Part shown: positions 8,777 through 18,488 of the stretch, piece after piece
Position numbering within the stretch: the first letter of the stretch is position 1
Layout: each line of letters starts with the position of its first letter
DNA from: an uncultured Litoreibacter sp.
GTDB lineage: Bacteria; Pseudomonadota; Alphaproteobacteria; Rhodobacterales; Rhodobacteraceae
Direction of reading: 5' to 3'
NCBI GenBank assembly: GCA_947504205.1
Contig: CANNGL010000002.1
Location: 434,001-498,000 of the forward strand
Length of the DNA: 64,000 nt
Notes under the pieces: generated by a model
The model's database searches: none
What the model was told of the DNA's origin: nothing
What the model saw: the letters and a program-made list of their open reading frames with translations, nothing else
Translations under genes and position numbers: made by a program

Positions 8777-10258
8777 ATGCCAATCGCAGTCGAAACCTTC
8801 TTTCTTGATCCCGCCTTTGACGGCACGCTTCAGCAGCAGATTCAGCAGATGGTGGCGTCAGGGATCCTGTCCGGGCGTTTCAAGCATGGCGAGAAGCTTC
8901 CCTCATCGCGCAAGCTGGCCGAACATCTGGGCGTGAGCCGGATCACCGTGACACTGGCGTACAACGAACTGATTGCGGATGATTACCTGATTTCAGCGGG
9001 CCGGTCTGGCTATTTTGTTTCGGATAATGCGCCTGAACCGCCGCAACTGACCAGCCGCACCTCAGGCGACACGGTGGATTGGGCCAAGGCCATTGGCAAC
9101 AAGTACACGGGCGCCATTCAACTGGACAAGCCTCTGGATTGGCGGCGCTACAAATACCCGTTTCTATACGGTCAGGTGGACCCGCATATATTTGACCGGC
9201 AAAACTGGCGTCTATGTGCGGTGCGCGCCCTGGGACAGCGGGATTTCGACAGCCTGACCGCCGATCAGGTGGATCAGGATGATCCGCAACTGCTTGAGTT
9301 TATCGCCCGCCACACGTTGCCGCGTCGGGGCATTCTGGCCAATCCGGATGAAATTCTGATTACGGTGGGCGCGCAAAACGCGCTCTGGCTGACCGCGCAG
9401 GTGCTGCTCACCCAGCGCCGCATGGCCGCCCATGAGGACCCCTGCTATCCCGGATTGCGTCAGATACTGCGCCAGACCAGATGCCATCGTGTGCCATTGG
9501 CTGTCGATGAGGATGGCCTGCCGCCCGAATTGATCCCGCCGGAGACAGACGTGGTGTTCACGACCCCCAGCCACCAATGTCCGACCACCGCCACAATGCC
9601 CTTGGGGCGGCGGCAAGAATTATTGCGGCGTGCGGCAAAGGATGACTTCCTGATTGTCGAGGATGATTACGAGTTCGAGATGTCGTTTCTCAACCCGCCC
9701 TCTCCGGCGCTGAAGTCGCTGGATGAGGATGGCCGGGTGATCTATGTGGGCTCGTTCTCCAAGTCGTTGTTTCCCGGATTGCGCTTGGGGTATCTGGTGG
9801 GACCCGCCCCCTTCATTCGCGAAGCGCGCGCCTTGAGAATGTCGGTTCTGCGCCATCCCCCCGGTCATATGCAGCGCACAGCTGCCTATTTCCTGTCTTT
9901 GGGCCATTACGACGCTTTGATCCGGCGTTTGCGTAACGCCTTTCATGATCGCAGACGGGCGATGGACAAGGCGATCGAGGAATATGGCCTTGAAGTTGCG
10001 GGTAGTCCGACTTTTGGCGGATCCTCGCTCTGGATGCGGACACCCGAGGGGATCGACAGCAATATTCTGGCCGACAGGCTGCGCGCGAAATCGGTTTTGA
10101 TCGAGCCCGGCCCGGCCTTTTGCGAGCGCGACAACCGAGAAGCGCGCCACTATCGCCTGGCCTATTCATCCGTGACAACGCCGCAAATTGCGCCGGGAAT
10201 TGCCCTGATTGCTACCGAGATTGACGCGATGCGACGCTCGGCCCAACTGGCGTCATAG
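8777..10258 (+). CDS. tauR: MocR-type regulator of taurine catabolism
   Basis: A 493-residue fusion typical of MocR regulators. It has an N-terminal GntR winged helix-turn-helix (about residues 15-80, with KLPSSRKLAEHLGVSRITVT) joined to a full class I aminotransferase-like domain. The PLP-binding lysine is K329 in GSFSKSLFPGLRLGYL. Family members use a PLP-taurine aldimine to sense substrate and activate taurine genes. The position between tpa and xsc on the same strand, and the paired half-sites before both genes, support the assignment. Confidence 0.85.
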   Translation: MPIAVETFFLDPAFDGTLQQQIQQMVASGILSGRFKHGEKLPSSRKLAEHLGVSRITVTLAYNELIADDYLISAGRSGYFVSDNAPEPPQLTSRTSGDTVDWAKAIGNKYTGAIQLDKPLDWRRYKYPFLYGQVDPHIFDRQNWRLCAVRALGQRDFDSLTADQVDQDDPQLLEFIARHTLPRRGILANPDEILITVGAQNALWLTAQVLLTQRRMAAHEDPCYPGLRQILRQTRCHRVPLAVDEDGLPPELIPPETDVVFTTPSHQCPTTATMPLGRRQELLRRAAKDDFLIVEDDYEFEMSFLNPPSPALKSLDEDGRVIYVGSFSKSLFPGLRLGYLVGPAPFIREARALRMSVLRHPPGHMQRTAAYFLSLGHYDALIRRLRNAFHDRRRAMDKAIEEYGLEVAGSPTFGGSSLWMRTPEGIDSNILADRLRAKSVLIEPGPAFCERDNREARHYRLAYSSVTTPQIAPGIALIATEIDAMRRSAQLAS

Positions 10259-10268
10259 GCGGAGACAT

Positions 10269-10301
10269 CTGGACATAGTTCACACGCCTGCGAACGCCTA
10301 T
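10269..10301 (+). promoter_or_regulatory. Candidate TauR operator upstream of xsc
   Basis: CTGGACATAG (10269-10278) is followed, again with starts 23 bases apart, by GAACGCCTAT (10292-10301). Compared with the pair before tpa, the first half shares TGGAC-n-TA and the second shares CCTAT. The common register in two promoters of the same pathway is the main support. The second half-site is weak. Confidence 0.45.
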
Positions 10302-10368
10302 CTAAATTCCAAGTCGACGCGGGGGATTCTTGCGCGCGTTGCCAATTGTTATCTGGGAGATGACCACC

Positions 10369-12141
10369 ATGAAAATGACCACCGAAGAAGCCTTCGTCAA
10401 AGTCCTGCAAAAGCACGGCATCCGCCACGCCTTCGGGATTATCGGCTCGGCCATGATGCCGATTTCAGACCTGTTCCCGACCTCGGGAATTCACTTCTGG
10501 GATTGCGCCCATGAAGGCAGCGCCGGGATGATGGCCGATGGCTACACCCGCGCCACCGGTGAGATGTCGATGATGATCGCTCAGAACGGCCCCGGCATCA
10601 CCAACTTCGTGACAGCGGTCAAAACCGCCTATTGGAACCATACCCCGGTTCTGCTGGTCACGCCTCAGGCGGCCAACAAGACCATCGGTCAGGGCGGCTT
10701 CCAGGAAGTCGAGCAAATGAAATTGTTCGAGGACATGGTCGCCTATCAGGAAGAAGTGCGCGACCCGTCACGCGTGGCCGAGGTTCTCACCCGCGTCATC
10801 GCCAAGGCACACCGTCTGTCCGGCCCGGCGCAGCTCAACATTCCACGCGATTTCTGGACACAGGTTGTCGACATCGAAATCCCTGAGCCAATCGAATTCG
10901 AAAGCTCCCCCGGTGGTGAAAACTCCATCGCCCAAGCGGCGAAACTGATCTCGGACGCCAAGTTCCCCGTGATCCTGAACGGCGCGGGCGTGGTGCTGGC
11001 CGAAGGTGGTATCGAAGCCTCCAAAGCGCTTGCCGAACAACTCGATGCGCCGGTTTGCGTGGGCTATCAGCACAATGACGCCTTCCCGGGCTCGCACCCG
11101 CTATTTGCAGGCCCTCTGGGCTACAATGGCTCGAAAGCAGGCATGGAATTGATCTCAAAGGCTGATGTCGTTCTGGCCTTGGGCACCCGGCTCAACCCAT
11201 TCTCCACCCTGCCCGGTTACGGCATCGACTACTGGCCAACGGACGCCAAGGTCATTCAGGTGGACATCAACCCGGATCGCATTGGACTGACCAAGAAAGT
11301 CACGGTTGGCATCGTCGGCGACGCGGCCAAAGTTGCCAAAAGTATCCTTGCCAATCTCGATGACAGTGCCGGTGACGCTGGCCGTGCCGAGCGCAAGAAC
11401 ATGATCGCCGACACGAAATCCAAGTGGAAACAGGAACTGTCCTCCCTCGATCATGAGGAAGACGATCCGGGCACCACATGGAATGAGCGCGCCCGGGCCG
11501 ACAAGCCCGATTGGATGAGCCCTCGTATGGCATGGCGCGCAATCCAGTCCGCCCTGCCACGCAACGCGATCATCTCCTCCGATATCGGCAACAACTGCGC
11601 GATCGGCAACGCCTATCCGGATTTCGACGAGGGTCGCAAATATCTGGCCCCCGGCCTGTTCGGACCATGTGGCTACGGCCTTCCCTCGATTGTTGGCGCA
11701 AAGATCGGCTGCCCGGATGTTCCGGTCGTGGGTTTCGCAGGTGACGGCGCCTTCGGCATCGCAGTGAATGAACTGACGGCCATCGGTCGTGGCGAATGGC
11801 CTGCGATCACTCAGATCGTCTTCCGCAACTACCAGTGGGGTGCTGAAAAGCGGAACTCCACACTTTGGTTCGACGACAACTTCGTCGGCACCGAACTGGA
11901 TACACAAGTGTCCTATGCAGGCATCGCGCAGGCCTGTGGCCTGCAAGGTGTTGCCGTGCGAGGCATGGATGAGCTGACCGAAGCGCTGAACAAAGCGATC
12001 AAGGATCAGATGGAAAACAACAAGACCACTTTGATCGAAGTCATGCTGAACCAGGAATTGGGTGAGCCATTCCGCCGTGACGCTATGAAGAAGCCTGTTA
12101 AAGTCGCTGGCGTTGACGCTGCCGATATGGCTGCGGAATAA
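10369..12141 (+). CDS. xsc: Sulfoacetaldehyde acetyltransferase
   Basis: A 590-residue thiamine-diphosphate enzyme that converts sulfoacetaldehyde and phosphate to acetyl phosphate and sulfite, the C-S bond-breaking step. The ThDP-binding motif begins at GDGAFGI near residue 459, followed by FRNYQWGAEK. The N-terminal part has the HEGSAGMMADGYTRATG stretch with the glutamate that activates the cofactor. The start at 10369 (MKMTTEEAF) is chosen because GGGAGA lies about nine bases upstream and homologues begin there. Upstream in-frame TTG (10330) and ATG (10360) codons lack support. It is followed by a hairpin and then by pta. Confidence 0.94.
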   Translation: MKMTTEEAFVKVLQKHGIRHAFGIIGSAMMPISDLFPTSGIHFWDCAHEGSAGMMADGYTRATGEMSMMIAQNGPGITNFVTAVKTAYWNHTPVLLVTPQAANKTIGQGGFQEVEQMKLFEDMVAYQEEVRDPSRVAEVLTRVIAKAHRLSGPAQLNIPRDFWTQVVDIEIPEPIEFESSPGGENSIAQAAKLISDAKFPVILNGAGVVLAEGGIEASKALAEQLDAPVCVGYQHNDAFPGSHPLFAGPLGYNGSKAGMELISKADVVLALGTRLNPFSTLPGYGIDYWPTDAKVIQVDINPDRIGLTKKVTVGIVGDAAKVAKSILANLDDSAGDAGRAERKNMIADTKSKWKQELSSLDHEEDDPGTTWNERARADKPDWMSPRMAWRAIQSALPRNAIISSDIGNNCAIGNAYPDFDEGRKYLAPGLFGPCGYGLPSIVGAKIGCPDVPVVGFAGDGAFGIAVNELTAIGRGEWPAITQIVFRNYQWGAEKRNSTLWFDDNFVGTELDTQVSYAGIAQACGLQGVAVRGMDELTEALNKAIKDQMENNKTTLIEVMLNQELGEPFRRDAMKKPVKVAGVDAADMAAE

Positions 12142-12161
12142 TCCACCTCCGCGACACTTTT

Positions 12162-12195
12162 AGCCTACCCGCTCCGCCTGGATCGGGTAGGCTTT
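12162..12195 (+). terminator. Stem-loop between xsc and pta
   Basis: AGCCTACCC (12162-12170) pairs perfectly with GGGTAGGCT (12185-12193) around a 14-base loop, and only TTT follows. It is a weak terminator or processing hairpin that would let part of the transcript continue into pta. It could therefore set a lower level of phosphotransacetylase relative to Xsc. Confidence 0.5.
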
Positions 12196-12232
12196 CCCTG
12201 TAACGAATGAGACATGAAAGGGGAGCAGCCTG

Positions 12233-13183
12233 ATGACCGCAAAAACCAAAGACGGCTCCCCCTTCCTGTCTTCAACTGAGCCCGTCGCGCCTGAGGCGAT
12301 TATCAAAATGGCGCAGGAAGCGCCCTCACCGCGCGTCGCGATTGCGCGCGCCGGGGCGCCGCTTCCGATGCAGGCGGCCCAAGAAGCCTGCGAAGCCAAT
12401 ATTCTGATCCCGGTTTTCACCGGGGAACGAAATCTCATCGAAGCTGAGGCCGAAAAGCTCAGTTGGGATATTTCAGGCTTCGACATTCTGGAGGCTGAGG
12501 GCGAAGAAGATGCGGGAAAAGCCGCCGCCTTTGCATGTGGCGAAGGCAAGGCGGATGTGCTGATGAAAGGTCAGCTTCACACCGATGTATTCATGAAGTC
12601 TGCGCTGAACCGTGACGCAGGCCTGCGCACGGGCAATCGGTTGGTACATATCTTCCACATTTCGCACCCTGACCAAACCGGGGCGATCACCATTTCGGAC
12701 GCCGCAGTCAATGTCGAGCCAAATATCGAGACCCGAAAAGATGCCACGCGAGAGGTCGTAGCGCTTCTTCATCGGCTGGGAACCCAGCATCCCAAGGTGG
12801 CTTTTCTGAGCGCCACCGAATCCGTGATCCCATCCGTCCCCTCTTCGGTTGAGGCGCGGGAGCTTCAGGATTGGGCTCGTGAGAATATCGACGGCGCAAG
12901 CTTCTCCGGCCCGCTGGCGATGGATTTGATCCTGTCGCCCAAAGCTGTGGCAACCAAGAAGCTGTCAGATGATCCTGTTGCAGGGAAAGCGGATGCAATC
13001 ATCGTTCCCGACATCATCACAGGCAATGCGTTGTTCAAATCGCTCGTTTATCTGTCCGGTGGATGTGCCGCGGGCATTGTTATGGGTGCGAAAGTTCCGA
13101 TCCTGCTGACATCGCGCGCTGATCCACCAGCAGCCCGCATGGCATCCATCGCACTTGGCGCAATTGCTGCGGCGGGCAACTAG
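12233..13183 (+). CDS. pta: Phosphate acetyltransferase (PTA/PTB family)
   Basis: A 316-residue cytosolic phosphate acyltransferase expected to convert the acetyl phosphate made by Xsc into acetyl-CoA. One PTA/PTB domain spans the protein. ADVLMKGQLHTDVFMK near residue 103 and the glycine-rich LVYLSGGCAAGIVMGAKVPI toward the end are characteristic of the short form related to phosphate butyryltransferase. Downstream of xsc and ten bases before ackA, it sits where roseobacters keep pta. The ATG is preceded by GGGGAG. Confidence 0.87.
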   Translation: MTAKTKDGSPFLSSTEPVAPEAIIKMAQEAPSPRVAIARAGAPLPMQAAQEACEANILIPVFTGERNLIEAEAEKLSWDISGFDILEAEGEEDAGKAAAFACGEGKADVLMKGQLHTDVFMKSALNRDAGLRTGNRLVHIFHISHPDQTGAITISDAAVNVEPNIETRKDATREVVALLHRLGTQHPKVAFLSATESVIPSVPSSVEARELQDWARENIDGASFSGPLAMDLILSPKAVATKKLSDDPVAGKADAIIVPDIITGNALFKSLVYLSGGCAAGIVMGAKVPILLTSRADPPAARMASIALGAIAAAGN

Positions 13184-13192
13184 GATGGCCGC

Positions 13193-14278
13193 ATGATCCT
13201 TGTCATCAATGCCGGGTCTTCCTCGATCAAGACGGAGTTGTTTGCTCAGGATCGCGTCTCAGGCGATCTATCGTCGATTGTCGAAGTCAGAGTTTCAGGC
13301 ATTGGCGGAAATTCTGAACTGAAGGTTGCCGGTGTTGCCAAGCCCGTGGCGGCAAGTGACCACGCCGCAGCACTTGGTCTGATCCTCGCAGAACTCAAAG
13401 TCCTGGGACATGGCACAGACCAACTGACAGCAGCGGCACACCGCATCGTACATGGCGGCACCAAGCTAACGCAGCCGGTTCGCGTCACGCCTGCCACGAT
13501 TGCCGAGATTGAAGACTGTATTCCGCTCGCTCCGCTTCATAACCCGAACAATCTGGCAGCGATCCATGCGCTGTCTGCGCTCGTGCCGGATCTGCCGCAA
13601 TATGCCAGCTTCGGAACGGCATTTCACGCCAGCAATCCAGAGGTGGCCACAACCTACGCGATCCCGGCGGATGCGCGCTCCAAGGGCATGCGCCGTTATG
13701 GGTTCCATGGCTTCAGCTACGCCTCGATGGTACGCAGCCTTGATCCAGTTCCGAGCCGCCTGTTGGCGTTCCATCTCGGAAACGGCGCCTCCGCCTGCGC
13801 GATACTGGAAGGCAAATCCGTCGCCACGACGATGGGCTATTCGCCCGTGTCCGGACTGACGATGGGAACCCGTTCGGGCGGCTTGGATGCGATGGCCGCG
13901 ATTGATCTGGTGGAATGGTACGGCGTTGACGAGGCAACCCGTCAGCTCAATCGCGACAGCGGATTGAAAGCGCTGGCTGGTACCAATGACATGCGCCGCC
14001 TTCTGGCCCGCAGCGATGATGAGGCCCGCTTCGCAGTCGATCATTTCTGCTATTGGTGCATCCGGCATGGCGGCTCGTTGATTGCGGCGCTGGGCGGACT
14101 GGATGCGGTCGCCTTCACAGGCGGTATCGGAGAAAACGCCGAGGCGATCCGCAATCGTATTGCCGACGGGCTGAAATTTGCAGGCCCGTTCGACACTCTG
14201 GTGGTCACCGCCGACGAAGAACGTCAGATCGCGCTTGATGCGTGTGCTGTCATGGCTGCGGAAGCGAGGGCCACATGA
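13193..14278 (+). CDS. ackA: Acetate kinase
   Basis: A 361-residue ASKHA-fold kinase that interconverts acetyl phosphate plus ADP with acetate plus ATP. The N-terminal phosphate motif is INAGSSSIK (residues 5-13), HLGNGASACAI is the adenosine/phosphate segment, and MGTRSGGLDA follows. It is somewhat shorter than the usual 390-400 residues. Next to xsc and pta, it gives the cell a choice: acetyl-CoA through Pta or direct ATP through AckA. Its stop overlaps the start of the exporter gene (ATGA), implying coupled translation. Confidence 0.88.
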   Translation: MILVINAGSSSIKTELFAQDRVSGDLSSIVEVRVSGIGGNSELKVAGVAKPVAASDHAAALGLILAELKVLGHGTDQLTAAAHRIVHGGTKLTQPVRVTPATIAEIEDCIPLAPLHNPNNLAAIHALSALVPDLPQYASFGTAFHASNPEVATTYAIPADARSKGMRRYGFHGFSYASMVRSLDPVPSRLLAFHLGNGASACAILEGKSVATTMGYSPVSGLTMGTRSGGLDAMAAIDLVEWYGVDEATRQLNRDSGLKALAGTNDMRRLLARSDDEARFAVDHFCYWCIRHGGSLIAALGGLDAVAFTGGIGENAEAIRNRIADGLKFAGPFDTLVVTADEERQIALDACAVMAAEARAT

Positions 14279-15039
14279 CATGGGCCACACAGCTTACCAA
14301 TCTCAGCCCCGGCATATTTGTTGCGATGCTTCTGATCGCCTTCGCCGCCGGAGCCATTCGCGGCTTCGCGGGCTTTGCGTTGTCAGCTTTCGTGATGGCC
14401 TGTGCGGCCACACTGATCGCCCCGATCGAATTGATCCCGATGCTTTGGTTTCTGGAGATGTCGGCCTCCCTCATTTTGATGAAAGGCGGCTGGCAGGACG
14501 CCAACCGCTCCATCGCCATCGGCCTGTTTGTGACATCCGCCATCGGCCTGCCCGCCGGACTTCTGCTCAACCTCGCCTTGCCAGTGACCGCTTCGAAGAT
14601 CATCGCGCTGTGTCTGCTGATCACGCTGGCTGCATTGCAACTCGCCAAGATCCGACTGCCATTCCTCGCGACAAAACCGGGCCTTTACGCCTCGGGCTTC
14701 TCGGCGGGTGTCGTCACAGGCCTCGCAGGTCTGGGTGGCATGTTCATCGCCCTCTACGTTCTCGCCCGACAAATGCCCGCCCGCGAAATGCGCGGCTCGC
14801 TCAACATCTATATGCTGGGCGGCGGAGCGCTTGGCCTGATCACCCATCTGCTCATCGGAACCATGGATCAGACCGCCGCAACCCGCGGCCTGCTCTTCAT
14901 GCTCCCCTGCATCGCAGGTGTGTTCCTGGGCAAAGCCCTTTTCACGCCGAAATACGAACCCTATTACAAACCTCTCTGCCTGACGTTGCTCATCGGTCTA
15001 GCGGCCCTTGGCCTTCTTCGTCTCAGCCTGCAAGGATAG
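14275..15039 (+). CDS. TauE/SafE-family sulfite or organosulfonate exporter
   Basis: A 254-residue inner-membrane protein with about eight hydrophobic segments and the TauE/SafE pattern. RGFAGFALSAF lies in the first half and VTGLAGLGGMFIALYV in the second, the paired glycine-rich motifs of this family. The start is the ATG at 14275, overlapping the ackA stop. Placed between the Xsc/Pta/AckA genes, which liberate sulfite, and the sulfite dehydrogenase genes, it most likely exports sulfite. Export of sulfoacetate or another sulfonate is the alternative. Confidence 0.8.
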   Translation: MTWATQLTNLSPGIFVAMLLIAFAAGAIRGFAGFALSAFVMACAATLIAPIELIPMLWFLEMSASLILMKGGWQDANRSIAIGLFVTSAIGLPAGLLLNLALPVTASKIIALCLLITLAALQLAKIRLPFLATKPGLYASGFSAGVVTGLAGLGGMFIALYVLARQMPAREMRGSLNIYMLGGGALGLITHLLIGTMDQTAATRGLLFMLPCIAGVFLGKALFTPKYEPYYKPLCLTLLIGLAALGLLRLSLQG

Positions 15040-15043
15040 TCAC

Positions 15044-17863
15044 ATGAACCAACCCAAGCTGAACCTGAGCCCCAAAGTCTCCGACGAGGTCCGCAAGACG
15101 ACCTGCTACATGTGCGCCTGCCGCTGCGGCATCAACGTGCATATGAAAGACGGAAAAGTCGCCTATATCGAAGGCAATCGCGACCACCCGGTCAACCAGG
15201 GCGTGCTCTGCGCCAAAGGCTCTGCCGGCATCATGCAGCACAACGCGCCCTCGCGCCTGCGTGCACCCCTGAAACGCGTGGGCGAACGCGGCTCGGGCGA
15301 GTTCGAGGAAATCTCCTGGGACGAAGCCTATGACATCGCCGCAGGCTGGCTGAAGCCCATCCGCGAAACAGCCCCTGAAAAACTCGCCTTCTTCACCGGC
15401 CGCGACCAGTCACAGAGCTTTACCTCGATGTGGGCACAGGCCTTCGGAACGCCCAACTATGCTGCACATGGCGGCTTCTGCTCGGTCAACATGGCCGCCG
15501 CTGGTATCTACACGATGGGCGGTGCGTTCTGGGAATTTGGCCAACCCGACTGGGACCGCACCAAGATGTTCATGCTGTTCGGGGTTGCCGAAGATCACGA
15601 CAGCAACCCGATCAAGATGGGCCTTGGCAAGCTGAAGAAACGCGGCGCCAAGGTCGTCGGCGTCAACCCGATCCGCTCGGGCTACAACGCCGTCGCAGAC
15701 GAATGGGTCGGCATCAATCCGGGCACCGACGGTCTTTTCATCCTCGCAATGGTCCACGAGTTGTTCAAAGCGGGCAAGATTGACCTCAACTACCTCGCGA
15801 TGTTCACCAACGCCCCCGTGCTGGTAAATGGCGACGAGAAGTCCGAGGATTTCGGCCTTCTGATGCGCGACAAAGACAACAAGCTGATGGTGATCGATCG
15901 CGCCACCGGCAAACCTGCCGCCTTCGACAAAAAAGGCGTGAAGCCCGACCTCGCAGGCTCTGTCCGTGACGCTGGCTGGACCCACAAAACGGTGTTCCAG
16001 CATATGGCCGAGAAGTATCTCGACCCGCAATACGCGCCTGAAAACGTGGCAGAGAAAACCGGCATCGCCGCAGAGACCATCAAACGTCTGGCCGCCGAGC
16101 TGGCCGATGTGGCGTTCAATCAAGCTATCGAGCTTGATATCGAATGGACCGATTTCCGCGGCGAGACCCATAGCAAAATGACCGGCCGCCCGGTGTCTTT
16201 CCACTCGATGCGCGGCATCTCCGCCCATGCCAACGGCTTTCAGACCTGCCGCGCACTGCACCTGCTGCAAATTATCCTCGGCTCCGTGGAAGTCCCCGGC
16301 GGTTTCCGCTTCAAGCCGCCCTATCCGAAACCACCCGAAGCACATCCGAAACCCCATTGCGGCGTCAAGCCCGGCCAACCTCTCGACGGCCCCCATCTGG
16401 GCTTTGTGCACGGCCCCGACGATCTGGCGCTGAAGGAAGACGGCTCTCCCGCGCGCATCGACAAGGCCTTCACATGGGACAACCCCATGTCCGCACATGG
16501 CTTGATGCATATGGTGATCTCCAATGCGCATGCGGGCGATCCCTACAAGATCGACACGCTGTTCATGTATATGGCGAACATGTCCTGGAACTCGTCGATG
16601 AACACGCGTGGCGTGATCGACATGCTGACGGACAAGGATGAGAACGGCGACTATGTGATCCCCCGGATCATCTACTCGGACGCCTATTCGTCAGAGATGG
16701 TGGCCTATGCCGACCTGATCCTGCCCGACACGACCTATCTCGAACGCCACGACTGCATCTCGCTTCTGGATCGCCCCATTTGCGAAGCCGAGGCCGCCGC
16801 CGACGCGATCCGCTGGCCTGTGGTCGAGCCTGATCGCGACGTCAAAGGCTTTCAATCCGCGCTGTGCGATCTCGGCGCCAAGCTGGGCCTGCCCGGTTTT
16901 GTCAACGAAGACGGCTCCCAGAAATATGCGGATTATGGGGACTACATCACCAACCATGAACGCCGCCCCGGCGTCGGCCCCCTGATGGGCTTCCGTGGCA
17001 ACGGAGATGAAACCGGACGCGGCGCACCGAACCCGAACCAGCTTGACCGCTATATCGAAAACGGCGGCTTCGCGATGGCCCATATCGCCGAAGACCATCA
17101 GTTCTACAAACCCTGGAACGCAGGCTATCAGGACTGGGCCGTGAAGATCGGCATCTATGACGCGCCGCAGCCTTATGTCTTCAACCTCTGGTCTGAGCCT
17201 ATGCGTCGCTTCCAGTTGGCCGCCGAAGGCCATGGCACCCGCCAGCCCCCCGACCATCTGCGGGAGCGGATCAAGACCAAGATGGACCCATTGCCAATCT
17301 GGTATGACGCCAACGAGGCGGAGAACAAGGCCGACGAATACCCCATCACAGCGCTGACCCAGCGCCCGATGGCGATGTATCATTCCTGGGGCACGCAAAA
17401 CGCATGGCTGCGCCAGATCCACGGCCGTAACCCACTCTATGTTTCGCAAAAAGTCTGGGACGCCAACGGATTTGCGGAAGGCGATTGGGCTCGGGTCACC
17501 TCGCCCCATGGCGAAATTACTGTTCCGGTCGCCTTGCAGGCCGCGCTGAATGACAACACCGTCTGGACCTGGAATGCCATCGGCAAACGCAAGGGCGCCT
17601 GGGCACTGGAAGAGGACGCGCCGGAAGCCACCAAAGGCTTTCTGTTGAACCATCTGATCCACGAGCTGCTGCCCCCCAAGGGTGACGGCCTTCGCTGGTC
17701 CAATTCTGACCCGATCACCGGACAGGCGGCATGGTTCGACCTCAAGGTCCGTGTCGAAAAAGCCCCGGCCCCGTCTGATGGCGAAAGCCAGCCAAACCTG
17801 AAACCCATTTCATCGCCGGTTGGCACGGGTCCTGAGAACCTTGCATGGAAGGTCGGCAAATGA
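15044..17863 (+). CDS. soeA: Sulfite dehydrogenase (SoeABC) molybdopterin subunit
   Basis: A 939-residue DMSO-reductase-family molybdoenzyme with no twin-arginine signal, so it should work on the cytosolic side. The N-terminal 4Fe-4S site is C21, C24, C28 and C56 (CYMCACRC ... VLCAKG). Molybdopterin and dinucleotide-binding domains follow. With soeB and soeC downstream it matches the membrane-bound sulfite-oxidising enzyme known from Allochromatium and reported in roseobacters, which turns sulfite from Xsc into sulfate. The start at 15044 is chosen to begin just before the cluster domain and four bases after the exporter stop. A polysulfide- or DMSO-reductase-like role is less likely in this setting. 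Confidence 0.82.
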   Translation: MNQPKLNLSPKVSDEVRKTTCYMCACRCGINVHMKDGKVAYIEGNRDHPVNQGVLCAKGSAGIMQHNAPSRLRAPLKRVGERGSGEFEEISWDEAYDIAAGWLKPIRETAPEKLAFFTGRDQSQSFTSMWAQAFGTPNYAAHGGFCSVNMAAAGIYTMGGAFWEFGQPDWDRTKMFMLFGVAEDHDSNPIKMGLGKLKKRGAKVVGVNPIRSGYNAVADEWVGINPGTDGLFILAMVHELFKAGKIDLNYLAMFTNAPVLVNGDEKSEDFGLLMRDKDNKLMVIDRATGKPAAFDKKGVKPDLAGSVRDAGWTHKTVFQHMAEKYLDPQYAPENVAEKTGIAAETIKRLAAELADVAFNQAIELDIEWTDFRGETHSKMTGRPVSFHSMRGISAHANGFQTCRALHLLQIILGSVEVPGGFRFKPPYPKPPEAHPKPHCGVKPGQPLDGPHLGFVHGPDDLALKEDGSPARIDKAFTWDNPMSAHGLMHMVISNAHAGDPYKIDTLFMYMANMSWNSSMNTRGVIDMLTDKDENGDYVIPRIIYSDAYSSEMVAYADLILPDTTYLERHDCISLLDRPICEAEAAADAIRWPVVEPDRDVKGFQSALCDLGAKLGLPGFVNEDGSQKYADYGDYITNHERRPGVGPLMGFRGNGDETGRGAPNPNQLDRYIENGGFAMAHIAEDHQFYKPWNAGYQDWAVKIGIYDAPQPYVFNLWSEPMRRFQLAAEGHGTRQPPDHLRERIKTKMDPLPIWYDANEAENKADEYPITALTQRPMAMYHSWGTQNAWLRQIHGRNPLYVSQKVWDANGFAEGDWARVTSPHGEITVPVALQAALNDNTVWTWNAIGKRKGAWALEEDAPEATKGFLLNHLIHELLPPKGDGLRWSNSDPITGQAAWFDLKVRVEKAPAPSDGESQPNLKPISSPVGTGPENLAWKVGK

Positions 17864-18486
17864 CCCTCGAAACCTACATCCTTTATCTTGGCACTGTGCT
17901 CTTGTTCTTTGCGCATCCTCCGGGGCCCAGCCAACTCCTCTTCATCGGGGGCGCGATGCAGCACGGGCTGAAACGCGCACTTCCGATCATGGCGGGTGAT
18001 CTTTCTGCAAATGCCATCCAGATCATCATCGCAGGTTTCGGGCTCGCCAGCCTGATCGCCCTGTCGGCCTCAGCCTTCACCGCGATCAAATGGATTGGCG
18101 TCGCCTATCTGGTGTGGATCGGCATCCGCATGATCCGCGACGCCACCCAATCGCGCGGCCTAAAACCAGCCCCGAGCCGGGGTCTGCTGTTCCGGCGCGG
18201 CTTCATGACATCTGCGGCCAATCCTTATGCCGTCGTCTTTTTTGCTGCGCTCTTTCCGCAATTCATTGACCCGACCAGTGCCGTCGCCCCACAGGTCGCA
18301 CTGCTGGGCATGACCTACATCATCATTGATGGGGCAATCCTCTTGGCAATGGGCGCCAGCGCCACACGCCTCGTTGCCGCTCTGGGGTCCAGGTTCGAAA
18401 AGTGGCTCAGCATCATTTCCGGCTTCGGCTTGATTGCCGCTGCAATCGCCATCGGCCTGCGCGGCGAAGCGGAGCCTGCAAAATGA
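17860..18486 (+). CDS. LysE/RhtB-family exporter inserted between soeA and soeB
   Basis: A 208-residue membrane protein with about six segments and the LysE/RhtB layout. The family's N-terminal glycine-proline motif appears as HPPGPSQLLFI near residue 20, and the middle has VAYLVWIGIRMIRDA. Members export amino acids or similar small molecules. It starts in ATGA overlap with the soeA stop, so it is translated with it. It splits what is normally a contiguous soeABC operon. Possible cargos are alanine formed by Tpa or a sulfonate; neither can be shown. Confidence 0.8.
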   Translation: MTLETYILYLGTVLLFFAHPPGPSQLLFIGGAMQHGLKRALPIMAGDLSANAIQIIIAGFGLASLIALSASAFTAIKWIGVAYLVWIGIRMIRDATQSRGLKPAPSRGLLFRRGFMTSAANPYAVVFFAALFPQFIDPTSAVAPQVALLGMTYIIIDGAILLAMGASATRLVAALGSRFEKWLSIISGFGLIAAAIAIGLRGEAEPAK

Positions 18487-18488
18487 GC

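Noticed and set aside
10330-10368. Upstream TTG and ATG starts for xsc
   Set aside because: They would place the start before or within the GGGAGA ribosome site and add residues not seen in homologues I recall.
15410-16531. Minus-strand open frame of 373 codons inside soeA
   Set aside because: It lies completely within soeA, has low-complexity His/Val/Gly-rich composition, and shows no family motif.
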